From JASDSY01 sp041441465 (lineage in GTDB: Bacteria; Muiribacteriota; UBA9980), in contig JASDSY010000012.1 of NCBI GenBank assembly GCA_041441465.1, positions 138,484 to 202,483 of the forward strand: 64,000 bases of DNA, given 5' to 3'. The notes below the pieces were generated by a model. It did no database searches. It saw only the letters and a program-made list of their open reading frames with translations, and was not told where the DNA came from. The translations under genes were made by a program, and so were the position numbers. Numbering within the stretch: the stretch's first letter is position 1; every line of letters begins with the position of its first letter. Below, piece after piece: positions 1-9,439 of the stretch.

Positions 1-1
1 T

Positions 2-169
2 GTTTGCGCTTTCTCCGCGTCGATGCTGGCAGCCGCTGTTACGCTGTTTCTTTATCTTGTATTAATTTCAATACTTTTTGAAACCATATTCGACTCGCAT
101 CTTAAAATAATAAACTTATTAGGCAAAGCCAATCTTTTTAGAGGCCCGCCTGAAACGATTTATTTATAA
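2..169 (+). CDS. C-terminal fragment of a membrane protein
   Basis: An open frame enters from the left edge and ends with TAA at 167-169, giving about 55 residues. The fragment starts with a strongly hydrophobic stretch (about residues 2-27, rich in Ala, Leu, Phe and Val) that would span the membrane once, followed by a short basic/polar tail ending in PPETIYL. The start lies outside the window, so the family cannot be recognised. The hydrophobic pattern and codon use are like neighbouring genes, but a chance frame of this length is possible. Confidence 0.45.
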   Translation, partial: VCAFSASMLAAAVTLFLYLVLISILFETIFDSHLKIINLLGKANLFRGPPETIYL

Positions 170-503
170 CGAATCTTTTCCAGCGAAAAATTACAAACGT
201 AAAAAATATTCCGCATGTTTTGTTTTTTATGTGGAATAAAATTGGAAAGTTTATTTTAAAAATTAAATAATTTGTTAATCAGGCGCATTTTAAAGCGGGA
301 TTTCTGAAAAAATATTAATTAGCGCGGATTGCGATTTATTCGTGTTCGGGCCTTGTTTGAACGATATTTTTAAAAGTGTAAGGTTAATTATAATTGTCAT
401 GGCATTTTTAAAAATATCTTGAGCGCGATAAGATTGATTAGGTATTTCCGCCTGAATTGCGTTAACAAATAATGCAAAACGTTAATTTTGGAGGTTAGGA
501 AGT
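170..503. other. Intergenic region upstream of the M4 protease
   Basis: This is 334 bases of AT-rich sequence with no gene. An inverted repeat at 208-237 (9-bp arms ATTCCGCAT / ATGTGGAAT with one G-T pair, T-rich loop) could fold, but it is followed by A rather than T on the plus strand, so it is not a typical terminator for the upstream fragment. A clear ribosome binding site, GGAGG at 490-494, sits 9 bases before the ATG at 504. I found no well-spaced -35/-10 pair. Confidence 0.5.
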
Positions 504-2249
504 ATGAAGAAGTTATGTATTTTATCCATTATTTTCGGTATTATAGTTTTGAATTTATGGATTTTTAACGGTAAGGCGCGGGCTGCCGATTCCTCGAAAT
601 CTTTGGATTTCGTTAAATTCAATTCAGAAAATCAAAATGCTTATAATGTTACTTACGATGAATCTGGTAATATAAAGGGAATTTCGATTGCCGATCCTGA
701 CGCATTCCGCGCGCAGCGTACGTCAAGAGGCGCGGTCGACGCTACGGCTGCTGCAAAGGATTTTTTAAGAAAAAGTTCTTCTTTGTTCGATATCGATGAT
801 GTAAATAATTTAAAGGAAGAACAGGTATCAAAAACTGCAAATGTGACTCATGTCCTTTTCTGCCATTATATTAACGGCAAAAAAGTCTTCGACTCGCAGG
901 TGTCTGTCCATGTCAATAATAACGGCCAGGTTGTTATGGTTAATAACAGCGTCATTCCGGTGAAAACATCCAGAAGTATTGAAAATTCAGCAATTACATC
1001 GGATAAAGCCGTCGAGATCGCAAAAGCGAACCTTAAGTGTGCGGAGTTAAGGGGAAATGTGAAAACTGCGGAAATGATATATTCCCAGAACCGCTCGGCT
1101 TTGAATGTTATAAAAGTCGAGATACCGTCGAAGAAACCGCTCGGCGATTTCGTATATATCATAAGCGCAGTTGACGGTAAGATAATAGACAGCTTTGACA
1201 TTATGTTCCATGCTTTGCCGAAAAATCATGATTCATCTAATTCTTCTGTGAAACCTGCACAGGCACCTTCCGCCGCCGGAAATAAAATTCCGCTCGGCGC
1301 GGTTTACTTATCGAATCCTTTGAAAGGCGGCATTACTAACGAGGAACTCGTTAATTTAAATGACGGTAAGAGCCTTAAGGGGAAATGGGCCGAAATTATA
1401 AATGAGGATGCCGCCCCTGCCGCTTCCGATGCGTCGAATAACTTTATATTCGCTAAAGACGATACTCACTTTGACGAAGTAAACGCATACTATCATGTAA
1501 ATAAAGTTCATGATTTTTATAAGTCTGCTTTCGGTTTTTCAGCTCTTGACAGGCCTATGCAAACTACCGTTCATTATGACGATAAATATGATAACGCATT
1601 CTTTTCGCCTCTTGACGGCACATTAGCGCTCGGCGACGGTAATAAGTTGAATGATCTTTCGAAAGAGGAAAGTATTATTTATCATGAATATTCACATGCA
1701 GTAACCAACGAGCTCGTCAAAATGCCATATAAAGGCGAATCAGGCGCCATGAACGAAGCGTTTTCGGATTATTTCGCATGCACCATAAGTGACGATCCGG
1801 CGGTCGGCGAATGGGCCATGGCTAAAATAAACAGGCCGTTTATAAGAAATCTTGAAAATAAATCGCACTATCCTGAGGATATACAAAATGAAGTCCATGC
1901 AGACAGCAATATTTATGGCGGCGCATTATGGGAGTTAAGAAAAGCCCTTGGTGCTAAAGTTTCGGATGTGATAGTACATTTTTCAAGAAATTATATGACA
2001 GGTTCGGCCTGCCCTGATTTTAAAGACGGCTTGAAAGGGCTTATTGCGGCGGATTGTGAATATTTCAGGGGAATCCATTCTGAACAGATAAAAAGTATTT
2101 TCGCGGCACGCGGTATCACCGAAAAATCCGGTCCGGCGACGGCGCAGCAGCTCGATGAAAAATTAAAATTTGACGTTATGAACGGCGATAAAGGTTCTGA
2201 AAATACGCTTAACGAACTCGAAAACAGCGGATTAAATAATGAACAATAA
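504..2249 (+). CDS. Secreted M4-family (thermolysin-like) zinc metalloprotease
   Basis: Predicted extracellular endopeptidase. Residues 1-27 are a signal peptide (basic start, hydrophobic core, cleavage near KARA-AD). An FTP/PepSY-type propeptide occupies roughly residues 60-230. The catalytic domain carries HEYSH at 394-398 (two zinc His and the catalytic Glu) and GAMNEAFSD with the third zinc ligand Glu at 418; the 20-residue gap from the second His equals that in thermolysin. His465 in EVHADSNIYGG matches the transition-state His of the family. The peptidase domain is followed by about 110 residues including an acidic, Asn-rich tail. The start is fixed by GGAGG 9 bases upstream. It appears monocistronic, with an intrinsic terminator directly after it. 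Confidence 0.93.
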   Translation: MKKLCILSIIFGIIVLNLWIFNGKARAADSSKSLDFVKFNSENQNAYNVTYDESGNIKGISIADPDAFRAQRTSRGAVDATAAAKDFLRKSSSLFDIDDVNNLKEEQVSKTANVTHVLFCHYINGKKVFDSQVSVHVNNNGQVVMVNNSVIPVKTSRSIENSAITSDKAVEIAKANLKCAELRGNVKTAEMIYSQNRSALNVIKVEIPSKKPLGDFVYIISAVDGKIIDSFDIMFHALPKNHDSSNSSVKPAQAPSAAGNKIPLGAVYLSNPLKGGITNEELVNLNDGKSLKGKWAEIINEDAAPAASDASNNFIFAKDDTHFDEVNAYYHVNKVHDFYKSAFGFSALDRPMQTTVHYDDKYDNAFFSPLDGTLALGDGNKLNDLSKEESIIYHEYSHAVTNELVKMPYKGESGAMNEAFSDYFACTISDDPAVGEWAMAKINRPFIRNLENKSHYPEDIQNEVHADSNIYGGALWELRKALGAKVSDVIVHFSRNYMTGSACPDFKDGLKGLIAADCEYFRGIHSEQIKSIFAARGITEKSGPATAQQLDEKLKFDVMNGDKGSENTLNELENSGLNNEQ

Positions 2250-2311
2250 ATAGTTAATTTTGATAAAAAACTGTGACTGCTCGTTCACTATAAAACCATA
2301 CTCCTTAATTT

Positions 2312-2348
2312 AACGCGGCGCGTATAGTTTATGTGCCGCGTTTTTTTA
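2312..2348 (+). terminator. Intrinsic terminator after the M4 protease
   Basis: A perfect 7-bp GC-rich stem (ACGCGGC at 2313-2319, GCCGCGT at 2335-2341) with a 15-base loop is followed by a run of seven T. It lies between two convergent genes; its T-tract runs into the stop of the leftward glycosyltransferase, so it may also slow transcription from that side. Confidence 0.85.
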
Positions 2349-3752
2349 TTTTTGAAAACCCTGCCTTGACATCTCGCCCCAGCTTTTTTTATGCCCGAGA
2401 AGATATTCGAATGTTGCGATAAATCTGTAATAAGAGTTGATCTGGCGGTAGCCGAAGTTTTCTATTATTGAACAGAATAATAGAATTACAAGATGTTTTA
2501 AATCGGGGTATTTTTGAAATGATATTTCCTCGAGAATTATTGCGCTTGTCGATAAGATTACGCCGATAGAGAAGGCGCATATTAAAAATAAAACCGCGAT
2601 TTCATAATTGACAATGCCAAGAAAATAAGAAATTATGAAAACTATATAACCTATAGATTCTATTATAGGGCCTATTAGTTCAAAAATGAAAAAGAAAGGC
2701 ACTGCTATCAGGCCGACATTTCCGTATCTGGGATTAAAAAGCAGACCTCGGTGTTCGAGTAAACTGCTTATCAGGCCTTTCTGCCATCTCCGGCGCTGTT
2801 TTGAAAGAATTTCGAATGTTTCGGGAACTTCGGTAAAGCATACCGGGTCAGGCACGAACGTCACTTTTATGTTTTTCTTCGGCTGATATAATTCATAAAG
2901 CCTTAATACAAGTTCAAAATCTTCTCCGAGACTTCCTACTTTATATCCTCCGGCTTCGGCGACTTCTTTTTTTTTGAATAATCCGAAAGCGCCGGAAATA
3001 ATAAGAAGGCTGTTTAAAACGCTCCAGCCTGTGCGCCCGAACAGGAATGCGCGCAGGTATTCTATTATTTGAAATTTTGCCAGCATGCTTTTGGGCATGT
3101 CGATATTTGTGATTTCTCCGGATTTTGTAGTGCAGCCGTTAACGACCCTTATTATTCCGCCGACTGCCACTACGTCGCTGTATTCTATAAAGGGCCTTGA
3201 TATTTTTAGCAGGCTTTGATTTTCAAGTATTGAGTCGGCGTCAAGCGCGCAAAATAAAGGATGCTTTGAGTAATTGATCCCGGCGTTTAACGCATCGGCT
3301 TTACCGCCGTTAACTTTATCTATTAAAATAAGGTGTTTATATATTGTCGATACGTAAATCCCGCGCACCGCTCTCGTAGATATGAAACTGGACTGCTCGC
3401 GCGGTACTGAAATCATTTTATAAGCAGCTATAAGCGCCTCGGCTGTATTATCTTTAGAGCCGTCGTTTATCACTATGATTTCATATTCCGGATAATGCAG
3501 CTGCAGCATCGATTTGACGTTTTCTACAATCATTTTGCCTTCGTTATACGCCGGTATTAAAAGTGAAATCGGGAAATAAAAATTCGATTTGAAAATAATA
3601 TCAGGCTTTATTACCTTGCTCATTATCATGTACCGCCTGATGGCAAAGAATGAAAGGAAATTCAATATTAAATATGACGAATTGATTCCTAAAAAATAGA
3701 ATATTGTCAAATAATTATAATAATATAAAAATACGGTCAAATATTCATACAT
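2346..3752 (-). CDS. Membrane glycosyltransferase, family 2 (processive polysaccharide synthase type)
   Basis: Likely polymerises or transfers sugar from a nucleotide-sugar at the inner membrane. Two membrane segments precede the catalytic domain (about residues 5-38). Motifs in order: LLIPAYNEG (64-72), the nucleotide-binding Asp in INDGS (D97), DAD at 171-173 for metal and UDP-sugar, the acceptor-site ED at 277-278, and QRRRW at 319-323, the signature of processive enzymes such as PgaC, cellulose and hyaluronan synthases. Several hydrophobic segments follow (about 345-400 and beyond). It starts with ATG after AAAGGT and lies 22 bases downstream of the HEAT-repeat gene, so it is the last gene of a four-gene cassette with an outer-membrane barrel. 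The sugar cannot be told from sequence. Confidence 0.87.
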   Translation of the reverse strand: MYEYLTVFLYYYNYLTIFYFLGINSSYLILNFLSFFAIRRYMIMSKVIKPDIIFKSNFYFPISLLIPAYNEGKMIVENVKSMLQLHYPEYEIIVINDGSKDNTAEALIAAYKMISVPREQSSFISTRAVRGIYVSTIYKHLILIDKVNGGKADALNAGINYSKHPLFCALDADSILENQSLLKISRPFIEYSDVVAVGGIIRVVNGCTTKSGEITNIDMPKSMLAKFQIIEYLRAFLFGRTGWSVLNSLLIISGAFGLFKKKEVAEAGGYKVGSLGEDFELVLRLYELYQPKKNIKVTFVPDPVCFTEVPETFEILSKQRRRWQKGLISSLLEHRGLLFNPRYGNVGLIAVPFFFIFELIGPIIESIGYIVFIISYFLGIVNYEIAVLFLICAFSIGVILSTSAIILEEISFQKYPDLKHLVILLFCSIIENFGYRQINSYYRFIATFEYLLGHKKSWGEMSRQGFQK

Positions 3753-3774
3753 AAATTTACCTTTTTTGGTTAGA

Positions 3775-4944
3775 TTATAAGATGTTGGGAGTTTTTTCAG
3801 TTAGTACATGAACTATTGTTCGGTATGCCTTGGCTCTCTCCGCCGCATTTTCGGAAAGATCGAACAAATAATTTTGAAAATCAAAACCGAGGTCGAATAA
3901 TATATTTGATGCTACATACCTTATTTCCCAGATATCGTCATTTAAGAATTTTTCCAGTATCGACTTTAAACCTGGGTATTCAAGTGTGAAAAGCGCCTTC
4001 ATACAACTTATTTTTATTTCATAATTGCTTAATTCAAGATTAATTAAAATATGAGTTGCCGCTTTTTTATACTTCATTTTGCCGAGAGCGTTAATGCAGC
4101 TTTTAATTACTATTTCATTCGGAGATTGTTTTAATACTAAAAGTAATGTTTCGGCCGCTTCCTGGTAATTCCAACGTCCGAGCAATTCGGCGGAAATAGC
4201 CTTTATTTGAATCAGCTGTAAATCCGTAGTTAAGGCTATATGCCTTTTTAATATATCATAGAAGTAAGGAGCTGCCTCGCTTCCAAATTCGAACAGGATC
4301 TCTATCATTTTATGAAGATTAAAAATCCGTTCGGCGATAAGTAAATTCAGAACAGTTTCTATATGCTCGAAACGCTTTGTTCTTGCGATCATTTGTACAG
4401 TGACTATTTTTATCAATGGGTTCGGGTCATTTAAAGCGTTACTGTAACAGTTAAGATTGAATTTTTTGTGCCTGCATTTTTCACATTTGAAATCATGTCT
4501 GTTTAAGTGGTTTTTAGGGCACATTATATTATCGTTAATTTTTAAAACGCCGAGAAAATAAATAAAATAAATTTTAAAGGTTAAGTCAGAAGAATCGGTA
4601 TATTTTTTTATTTTATATAAAATTTTTTCTTCGTGTATTATCTTGGTTAGCGTTTGAAGGCTTTCTTCAGCTATGCTTTCCATATATACCGTAATGAAAT
4701 CCATAAAGCTTTCATAATCGGCGGACTGAAGTTTTCGAATCGAGTCGCGAATCTTTGTTTCGTCGTTTTCTATAACAAGCGCCAGAATGCCGCTTTCCCA
4801 TATTTTAAAGTAATATTCTTCTCTTTCTTTCTTCTTTTTGTTTATGTATTTTTGAATGAAGATATAAAAAAATAATACTATAAGAAGCAGACAGAGAAAA
4901 GTATTTATCGTTATTAAAAATTGTATTAAGCTGAATTTAATCAC
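3775..4944 (-). CDS. Membrane-anchored HEAT-repeat protein
   Basis: 389 residues with one N-terminal membrane segment (about 8-31) followed by a Lys/Glu-rich stretch and a long alpha-helical solenoid of HEAT-like repeats (clear from about residue 175 to 370, with repeated pairs of helices and conserved Asp/Ala/Leu positions). A Cys/His-rich patch lies before the solenoid: CPKNH, then CEKCRHKK and a further Cys within about 35 residues, which could bind zinc. The start is GTG, 12 bases after the receiver gene's stop. Membrane HEAT proteins are often found beside polysaccharide synthases; here it would sit on the cytoplasmic face as a scaffold between the receiver and the glycosyltransferase. 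That role is inference. Confidence 0.72.
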   Translation of the reverse strand: MIKFSLIQFLITINTFLCLLLIVLFFYIFIQKYINKKKKEREEYYFKIWESGILALVIENDETKIRDSIRKLQSADYESFMDFITVYMESIAEESLQTLTKIIHEEKILYKIKKYTDSSDLTFKIYFIYFLGVLKINDNIMCPKNHLNRHDFKCEKCRHKKFNLNCYSNALNDPNPLIKIVTVQMIARTKRFEHIETVLNLLIAERIFNLHKMIEILFEFGSEAAPYFYDILKRHIALTTDLQLIQIKAISAELLGRWNYQEAAETLLLVLKQSPNEIVIKSCINALGKMKYKKAATHILINLELSNYEIKISCMKALFTLEYPGLKSILEKFLNDDIWEIRYVASNILFDLGFDFQNYLFDLSENAAERAKAYRTIVHVLTEKTPNIL

Positions 4945-4956
4945 GAAGCCGCACCG

Positions 4957-5322
4957 TTATTTAACCTGTTCAAGTAGTTTTTTTACTCTCACGATAAAAT
5001 CATTGAGCAATATTGGTTTTGTAATATGTTCGTCGGCGCCGCATGATTGAAAATTATAAATGTCGGTATTGTAATTTAGTGCCGATAAAACCATTATTTT
5101 TATATTTTTTAAACGTTCATCGTTTCTTATTAATTTTATTATTGTAAAACCGTCATAACCCGGCATCATTACGTCCGTAATTAAAAGTTCGGGAATTTCT
5201 TTCTGTAACGCCGCGAGAAGCTCCTCGCCGTTATAAAAAACTTTGGTTTGATACCCTTCGGCGGTTAGTTTAAAATTTAATAACCGCGCTATTTTTTCGT
5301 CATCTTCACACAAAAATATCAT
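4957..5322 (-). CDS. Single-domain response regulator (CheY-like receiver)
   Basis: A stand-alone receiver domain of about 121 residues with no DNA-binding or enzymatic output. The acidic pocket EDD is at 6-8, the phospho-acceptor Asp is D50 in LLITDVMMPG, the switch residue is S80 and the invariant Lys is K102 in ITKP. I chose the ATG at 5322 because AGGA lies about 9-10 bases upstream and the protein then begins directly with the first beta strand; an alternative GTG at 5364 would overlap the stop of the upstream gene and add 14 residues. It is placed inside the polysaccharide cassette, so it probably controls activity of the neighbouring synthase or HEAT protein by protein contact. No histidine kinase is in the window. 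Confidence 0.85.
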   Translation of the reverse strand: MIFLCEDDEKIARLLNFKLTAEGYQTKVFYNGEELLAALQKEIPELLITDVMMPGYDGFTIIKLIRNDERLKNIKIMVLSALNYNTDIYNFQSCGADEHITKPILLNDFIVRVKKLLEQVK

Positions 5323-5357
5323 ATCGTATATTTCCTGTCTACTTTTATATAATTTAG

Positions 5358-7127
5358 TTACCACCGTCGGCTGAGCCCGAATAAAATGAACTTGTAATCA
5401 TAGCCCGCGATCGAGGAAATGGCTGTGTTGCTTTTTAAATATTGTATATTGAATGATGTAAGCTCGTCGAATGAATGTGTCAATGAAATTTCTTTATTTA
5501 CATAACGTTTGCCGTCGCCGTCGGCATCCTGACGGCCGAATGTTTCTTTGACGCTCAGTGTGCAATTTTTTATTTTATGGTTTAACCTGTAAAAAAAACC
5601 GTTTGAATTGTATTTGGCCGGTGAATAATAACCGTTAAAAGCGGTATTTTTGAAAGTGAAATTTTTAATTTCTCCGCCTAAAAATAATATATTTTTAGAG
5701 TTTTTTAAAATATTTTTTTCTAATGTGATTATATAATTGATTTTTTGATTGGTATCTGAGAAATCAGAGATTGAGTAATTAACTGTCAGGTTTGTTTTTG
5801 GATTAAAGCTATAAAAAAATTCAAGCGCTTTTGTAAGATTGGTAATTCTGTTTTTTATGAGCGTCGGCGTGTCTATAAGAAATCCTTTGTCGACGATAAA
5901 TAATGCGTAACATTTGTTAAATTTTTGCCATAAAAGCCCGATGCCGGGAAAAATTTTGGAATGACTGCCGTTTTGCGGTTCGTCGAGCTTATATGAATTT
6001 AAAATATATATCGTTTTTATGTATCTGGATATATAACGTTCGGCTGAAAGCGAAATGCATTCTGCGGAGCCGGTATTCGCTGTTCCGTTTATTTCCGCCG
6101 AATACCTGGCGAAGTTTATCCTTGCTTTGGTTTTAAAGCCTATTCCGGCTTTATAGCTGAATTTATTAGTCGAAACGCATGTTTTATCGGAATCTTCGGA
6201 CGATGATCTTGAAATATTGATTCCGGGCTTTTCCTTTTCCAAAATTGAATTCTCAAGTTCAGATATGGCTTTTAATTCATTCTCGCCGGCTGACTGACAT
6301 TTCTTCCTGGCTAGTTTCGCTTTTTCCATAGCTTCATAGCTGAGGTTTAATTGATTCAAAATGTTACCGGCACCTATTTCGGCGTCAATATTGTCATGTT
6401 TTATTTTAAGCGCCTTATTATAATATTCGAGCGATTTTTGGTAATTGCCGCGCCATGCCTGTATCTTTGCTATGCCGTTTATTGCGCCGATGTCGTTCGG
6501 AACGGCTTTCAATATTTCGTTATAAATAAAAATTGCGCGCTTATAATCGCCGTCCCATGTCAGAAGCGTCGCTAATTCATTTTTTAATTCTACATTTTCA
6601 GGATGATTGGCGGCTGCAGCTTCAAGCAGCATAAATGCTTCCGGTCTTCTGCCTGAGAAAAAATATGATTTTGAAAGGTTAATCGCGGCGTCCGTGTCGT
6701 TTGGTTTTTTATCCAGCATTGCTTTAAATATTTCGGCAGCTGCCGAATATTCTCCCGACCATAAGCATGTCTGGGCGTATCCGAATTTTATGTCATAATC
6801 GTCAGGTCTTATTTTCAGGGCCGCTTTATAGTATTTAATCGCGTCGCTGAATTTTCCGTTAAAGGAAAGCGATTTTGCGTACGGCAGCAATACTTCGACG
6901 GATTCGGCCAGCTTGCCGTTTTCTTCTATAACTCCTGAATATTCTCTTGCGGCCTCGCTGTAGTTTTTTGATTGATATAATTCGAAAGCTTTATGGACGG
7001 AAGAAATTTCCAGGCTTGTATTAGCCGTGACTGCCGGGTTAGCCGCGGCGATGACGCAGCTGCCGGCGTATAGAACAGCCAACGATATACCCAGGATTCC
7101 TGCTTTTAAGTAAAAAAAACTTTTCAT
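5358..7127 (-). CDS. TPR protein with C-terminal outer-membrane beta-barrel (YaiO-like)
   Basis: A two-part secreted protein. Residues 1-28 or so form a signal peptide. About residues 44-275 hold six or seven tetratricopeptide repeats (recurring W/L-G-Y-A and P motifs spaced by 34). From about residue 320 to the end the sequence alternates polar and aromatic residues in short strands and finishes with ...FGLSRRW, a terminal aromatic residue as expected for BAM substrates. This is the architecture of periplasmic TPR plus outer-membrane porin in exopolysaccharide export (PgaA, BcsC) and of YaiO-family barrels. It is the first gene of the cassette; AAGAGG precedes the ATG. It probably exports the product of the GT2 synthase. 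Confidence 0.75.
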   Translation of the reverse strand: MKSFFYLKAGILGISLAVLYAGSCVIAAANPAVTANTSLEISSVHKAFELYQSKNYSEAAREYSGVIEENGKLAESVEVLLPYAKSLSFNGKFSDAIKYYKAALKIRPDDYDIKFGYAQTCLWSGEYSAAAEIFKAMLDKKPNDTDAAINLSKSYFFSGRRPEAFMLLEAAAANHPENVELKNELATLLTWDGDYKRAIFIYNEILKAVPNDIGAINGIAKIQAWRGNYQKSLEYYNKALKIKHDNIDAEIGAGNILNQLNLSYEAMEKAKLARKKCQSAGENELKAISELENSILEKEKPGINISRSSSEDSDKTCVSTNKFSYKAGIGFKTKARINFARYSAEINGTANTGSAECISLSAERYISRYIKTIYILNSYKLDEPQNGSHSKIFPGIGLLWQKFNKCYALFIVDKGFLIDTPTLIKNRITNLTKALEFFYSFNPKTNLTVNYSISDFSDTNQKINYIITLEKNILKNSKNILFLGGEIKNFTFKNTAFNGYYSPAKYNSNGFFYRLNHKIKNCTLSVKETFGRQDADGDGKRYVNKEISLTHSFDELTSFNIQYLKSNTAISSIAGYDYKFILFGLSRRW

Positions 7128-7182
7128 CAGTGCCTCTTAAGGACTAAATATGCCATTATATAAATAAAAATTGGCGATTTAT

Positions 7183-8412
7183 TTAATCTTCCAGTTTTTC
7201 ATTTGAATTTGGGGCTATCAGTGATTTGTGCAGTGCCTTGACTGCTCTTTCGATGTCTTTTTCCTTGATTACACAGGTCAGTGTTATGTTTGACGATGAT
7301 ATGAGGTCTATGTTTATTTTAGAATCGGCGAGCGTCTTGAATACTTTGCTCGAAACTTTCGGTTCGCGTGCGACACCGGTGCCGATCACAGATATTGAAC
7401 CTACGTTCACGTCGGACACTATTTCACGGCCTCCGATTTTTTTAATATTTTTTTCGAGGATGTTTATAGTATCTTTGTAATCTTTTTCATTTACCGTAAA
7501 CGTGATGTCGTTTCTGCCGCTATGCGCCTGCGCCTGCACTATGAAAAAGCAGCTTATTTTTTCCTCGCCGAGCATTTCAAAAACTTTAGCGGCTATTCCC
7601 GGCGTATCCGGAACGTCTATTATCGATATTTTAGCTATGTCTTTATTATGGGTTATTGCCCTGATTTCTACTTCTTCCATGTCTTCTCCTTTTATTAATG
7701 TTCCTTTATGTTCGTTAAAGCTCGAAGATACCATTATAGGCATTTCAAATTTTTTAGCGAGTTCGACAGAACGCGGATGCAGAACTTTAGCTCCGAGCCA
7801 TGCCATTTCAAGCATTTCATCGTAAGAGCAGTGTTTCAATTTTTTCGCGTTTTTTACGAAACGCGGATCGGCCGTGTAGACGCCGTCGACATCGGTCAGG
7901 ATTTCGCAGTAATCAGCTTTTAAAGCTATCGCCAGAGCTACCGCGGTGGTATCGGACCCGCCGCGCCCGAGCGTCGTGATTTCTTTCTGCGGTGAACACC
8001 CCTGGAATCCAGCCACTATTACGATTTTATCGTTTGAAAGTTCGTCTTTTATGCGCGTACCCGATATTGACACTATGCGCGCCTCGGTGTGAGATGTATC
8101 AGTCAAAATTCCTGACTGCGAGCCGGTAAAGGAAATCGCCGGATAGCCCAGGTCGTTTATGGCCATAGACAGAAGCGCCATCGATATTCTTTCGCCGGAG
8201 CTTAAAAGCATGTCCATTTCCCGCTTTGATGGATTGCCGGCCACTTCCCTAGCCAATTTTATGAGATCGTCGGTTGAATCGCCCATAGCGGAAACTACCA
8301 CCAATACTTTGTTTCCCGCTTTTTTTAATTTAGCTATCCTTCGTGCGACATTCGTGATTCGTTCGGTTGTGCCGACCGACGTGCCGCCGTATTTTTGGAC
8401 AATAAATGCCAT
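7183..8412 (-). CDS. lysC: Aspartate kinase
   Basis: Phosphorylates aspartate, the first step toward threonine, methionine and lysine. The amino-acid kinase domain begins at the very N-terminus with QKYGGTSVG (K7 to G14), has the SSGER and GRGGSDTTA motifs, and is followed by two ACT domains (about 265-335 and 340-400) that usually bind threonine or lysine for feedback control. It is monofunctional, of normal length. I chose ATG at 8412, preceded by GGGTG 9 bases upstream, over a GTG four codons earlier. It is the last gene of the threonine block, 33 bases after thrB. Confidence 0.95.
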   Translation of the reverse strand: MAFIVQKYGGTSVGTTERITNVARRIAKLKKAGNKVLVVVSAMGDSTDDLIKLAREVAGNPSKREMDMLLSSGERISMALLSMAINDLGYPAISFTGSQSGILTDTSHTEARIVSISGTRIKDELSNDKIVIVAGFQGCSPQKEITTLGRGGSDTTAVALAIALKADYCEILTDVDGVYTADPRFVKNAKKLKHCSYDEMLEMAWLGAKVLHPRSVELAKKFEMPIMVSSSFNEHKGTLIKGEDMEEVEIRAITHNKDIAKISIIDVPDTPGIAAKVFEMLGEEKISCFFIVQAQAHSGRNDITFTVNEKDYKDTINILEKNIKKIGGREIVSDVNVGSISVIGTGVAREPKVSSKVFKTLADSKINIDLISSSNITLTCVIKEKDIERAVKALHKSLIAPNSNEKLED

Positions 8413-8445
8413 ACTTACTATCACCCTTTTTAAATGCTTGTTTTT

Positions 8446-9399
8446 TTATAGTATTTTTATTTTTAAGCCGCTGTATTCAATATTATGAATGTAGTATTTG
8501 ACGCCTATATTTTGCGCCTCGAACAAATGGAGCGCTTTTTTTATTTCGAATTCAGCATCTTCAGGCGCTACTGCACAGATTGTGGTGCCGCTGCCGGATA
8601 AAAACGCACCGTATATTTTTTCGGAATTATTCAGCATCTTTATTACTTCACCGCACGGCCTGCATAATTCCAGGCGGTAATCCTGATGTACTCTGTCGGC
8701 AAGCAAATTTTTCAAGTTCATAAATATAGGTAATTTTTCTGGTATTTTTGAATTCAGGCAAAATTCAGCCATCATAAATGAAAGATTTTGCAGGTTAGAG
8801 GTTACATCCTTCAGGCTGTAACTTTTAGGCAAAATTTCCCGTGCCAGTTTGGTTTCGACTTCGATGTCAGGTATTAATACATGGAGCTTTAATGATTCAG
8901 GAAACGGCAGATTTAAAAAACTGCCTTCGCCGTTCGCGATCCGCGCGGTGACAAATCCGCCGAAAAGGCACGGAGTAATGTTATCCGGATGGCCTTCTGA
9001 TTTTATAGCGTCATTATATATCCGCGGCCTTATAGTTTCGATAAGCGAGTGGCTGTCGTTTTTTAACAGCTCTTCGTGCGTTAGAAGTTCCTTTAAAACG
9101 AAAGTAACGGCATTTGCGGCCGATGATGACCCCAAGCCGCGTTTTAACGGAATATCATTTTTTATTTTTAACCTGAAATTGCGTTTGCAATATTTTTCAG
9201 CGGCCTTATAAATCATATTTATTTCAGCGGCCGGCACATTATGCGAGTACTCGCCCTCTTCTATTATTAATTCATTACTTTTAATACTTTCGTCTGCTTC
9301 GAATTTTATTTTTAAATAGCGGTTTAACGCCATGCCGAGCGTGTCGAACCCCGGGCCAAAATTAGAAAGTGTCGCCGGTACTGATAATTCAAACTTCAA
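8446..9399 (-). CDS. thrB: Homoserine kinase
   Basis: GHMP-superfamily kinase that phosphorylates homoserine with ATP. The family's N-terminal strand and the FGPGFDTLGMAL segment are present, and the ATP-binding glycine/serine loop PLKRGLGSSSAANA lies at 84-97. The C-terminal GSGTTICAV motif is also conserved. Length (317) is normal. The start is TTG with AGGAAG 9-10 bases upstream. It lies between thrC and lysC in a co-directional block, so it is likely co-transcribed with the rest of the pathway. Confidence 0.94.
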   Translation of the reverse strand: MKFELSVPATLSNFGPGFDTLGMALNRYLKIKFEADESIKSNELIIEEGEYSHNVPAAEINMIYKAAEKYCKRNFRLKIKNDIPLKRGLGSSSAANAVTFVLKELLTHEELLKNDSHSLIETIRPRIYNDAIKSEGHPDNITPCLFGGFVTARIANGEGSFLNLPFPESLKLHVLIPDIEVETKLAREILPKSYSLKDVTSNLQNLSFMMAEFCLNSKIPEKLPIFMNLKNLLADRVHQDYRLELCRPCGEVIKMLNNSEKIYGAFLSGSGTTICAVAPEDAEFEIKKALHLFEAQNIGVKYYIHNIEYSGLKIKIL

Positions 9400-9439
9400 G
9401 TTTTATTCTTCCTTTCGATAACTATTATAGTCAAGGTAT

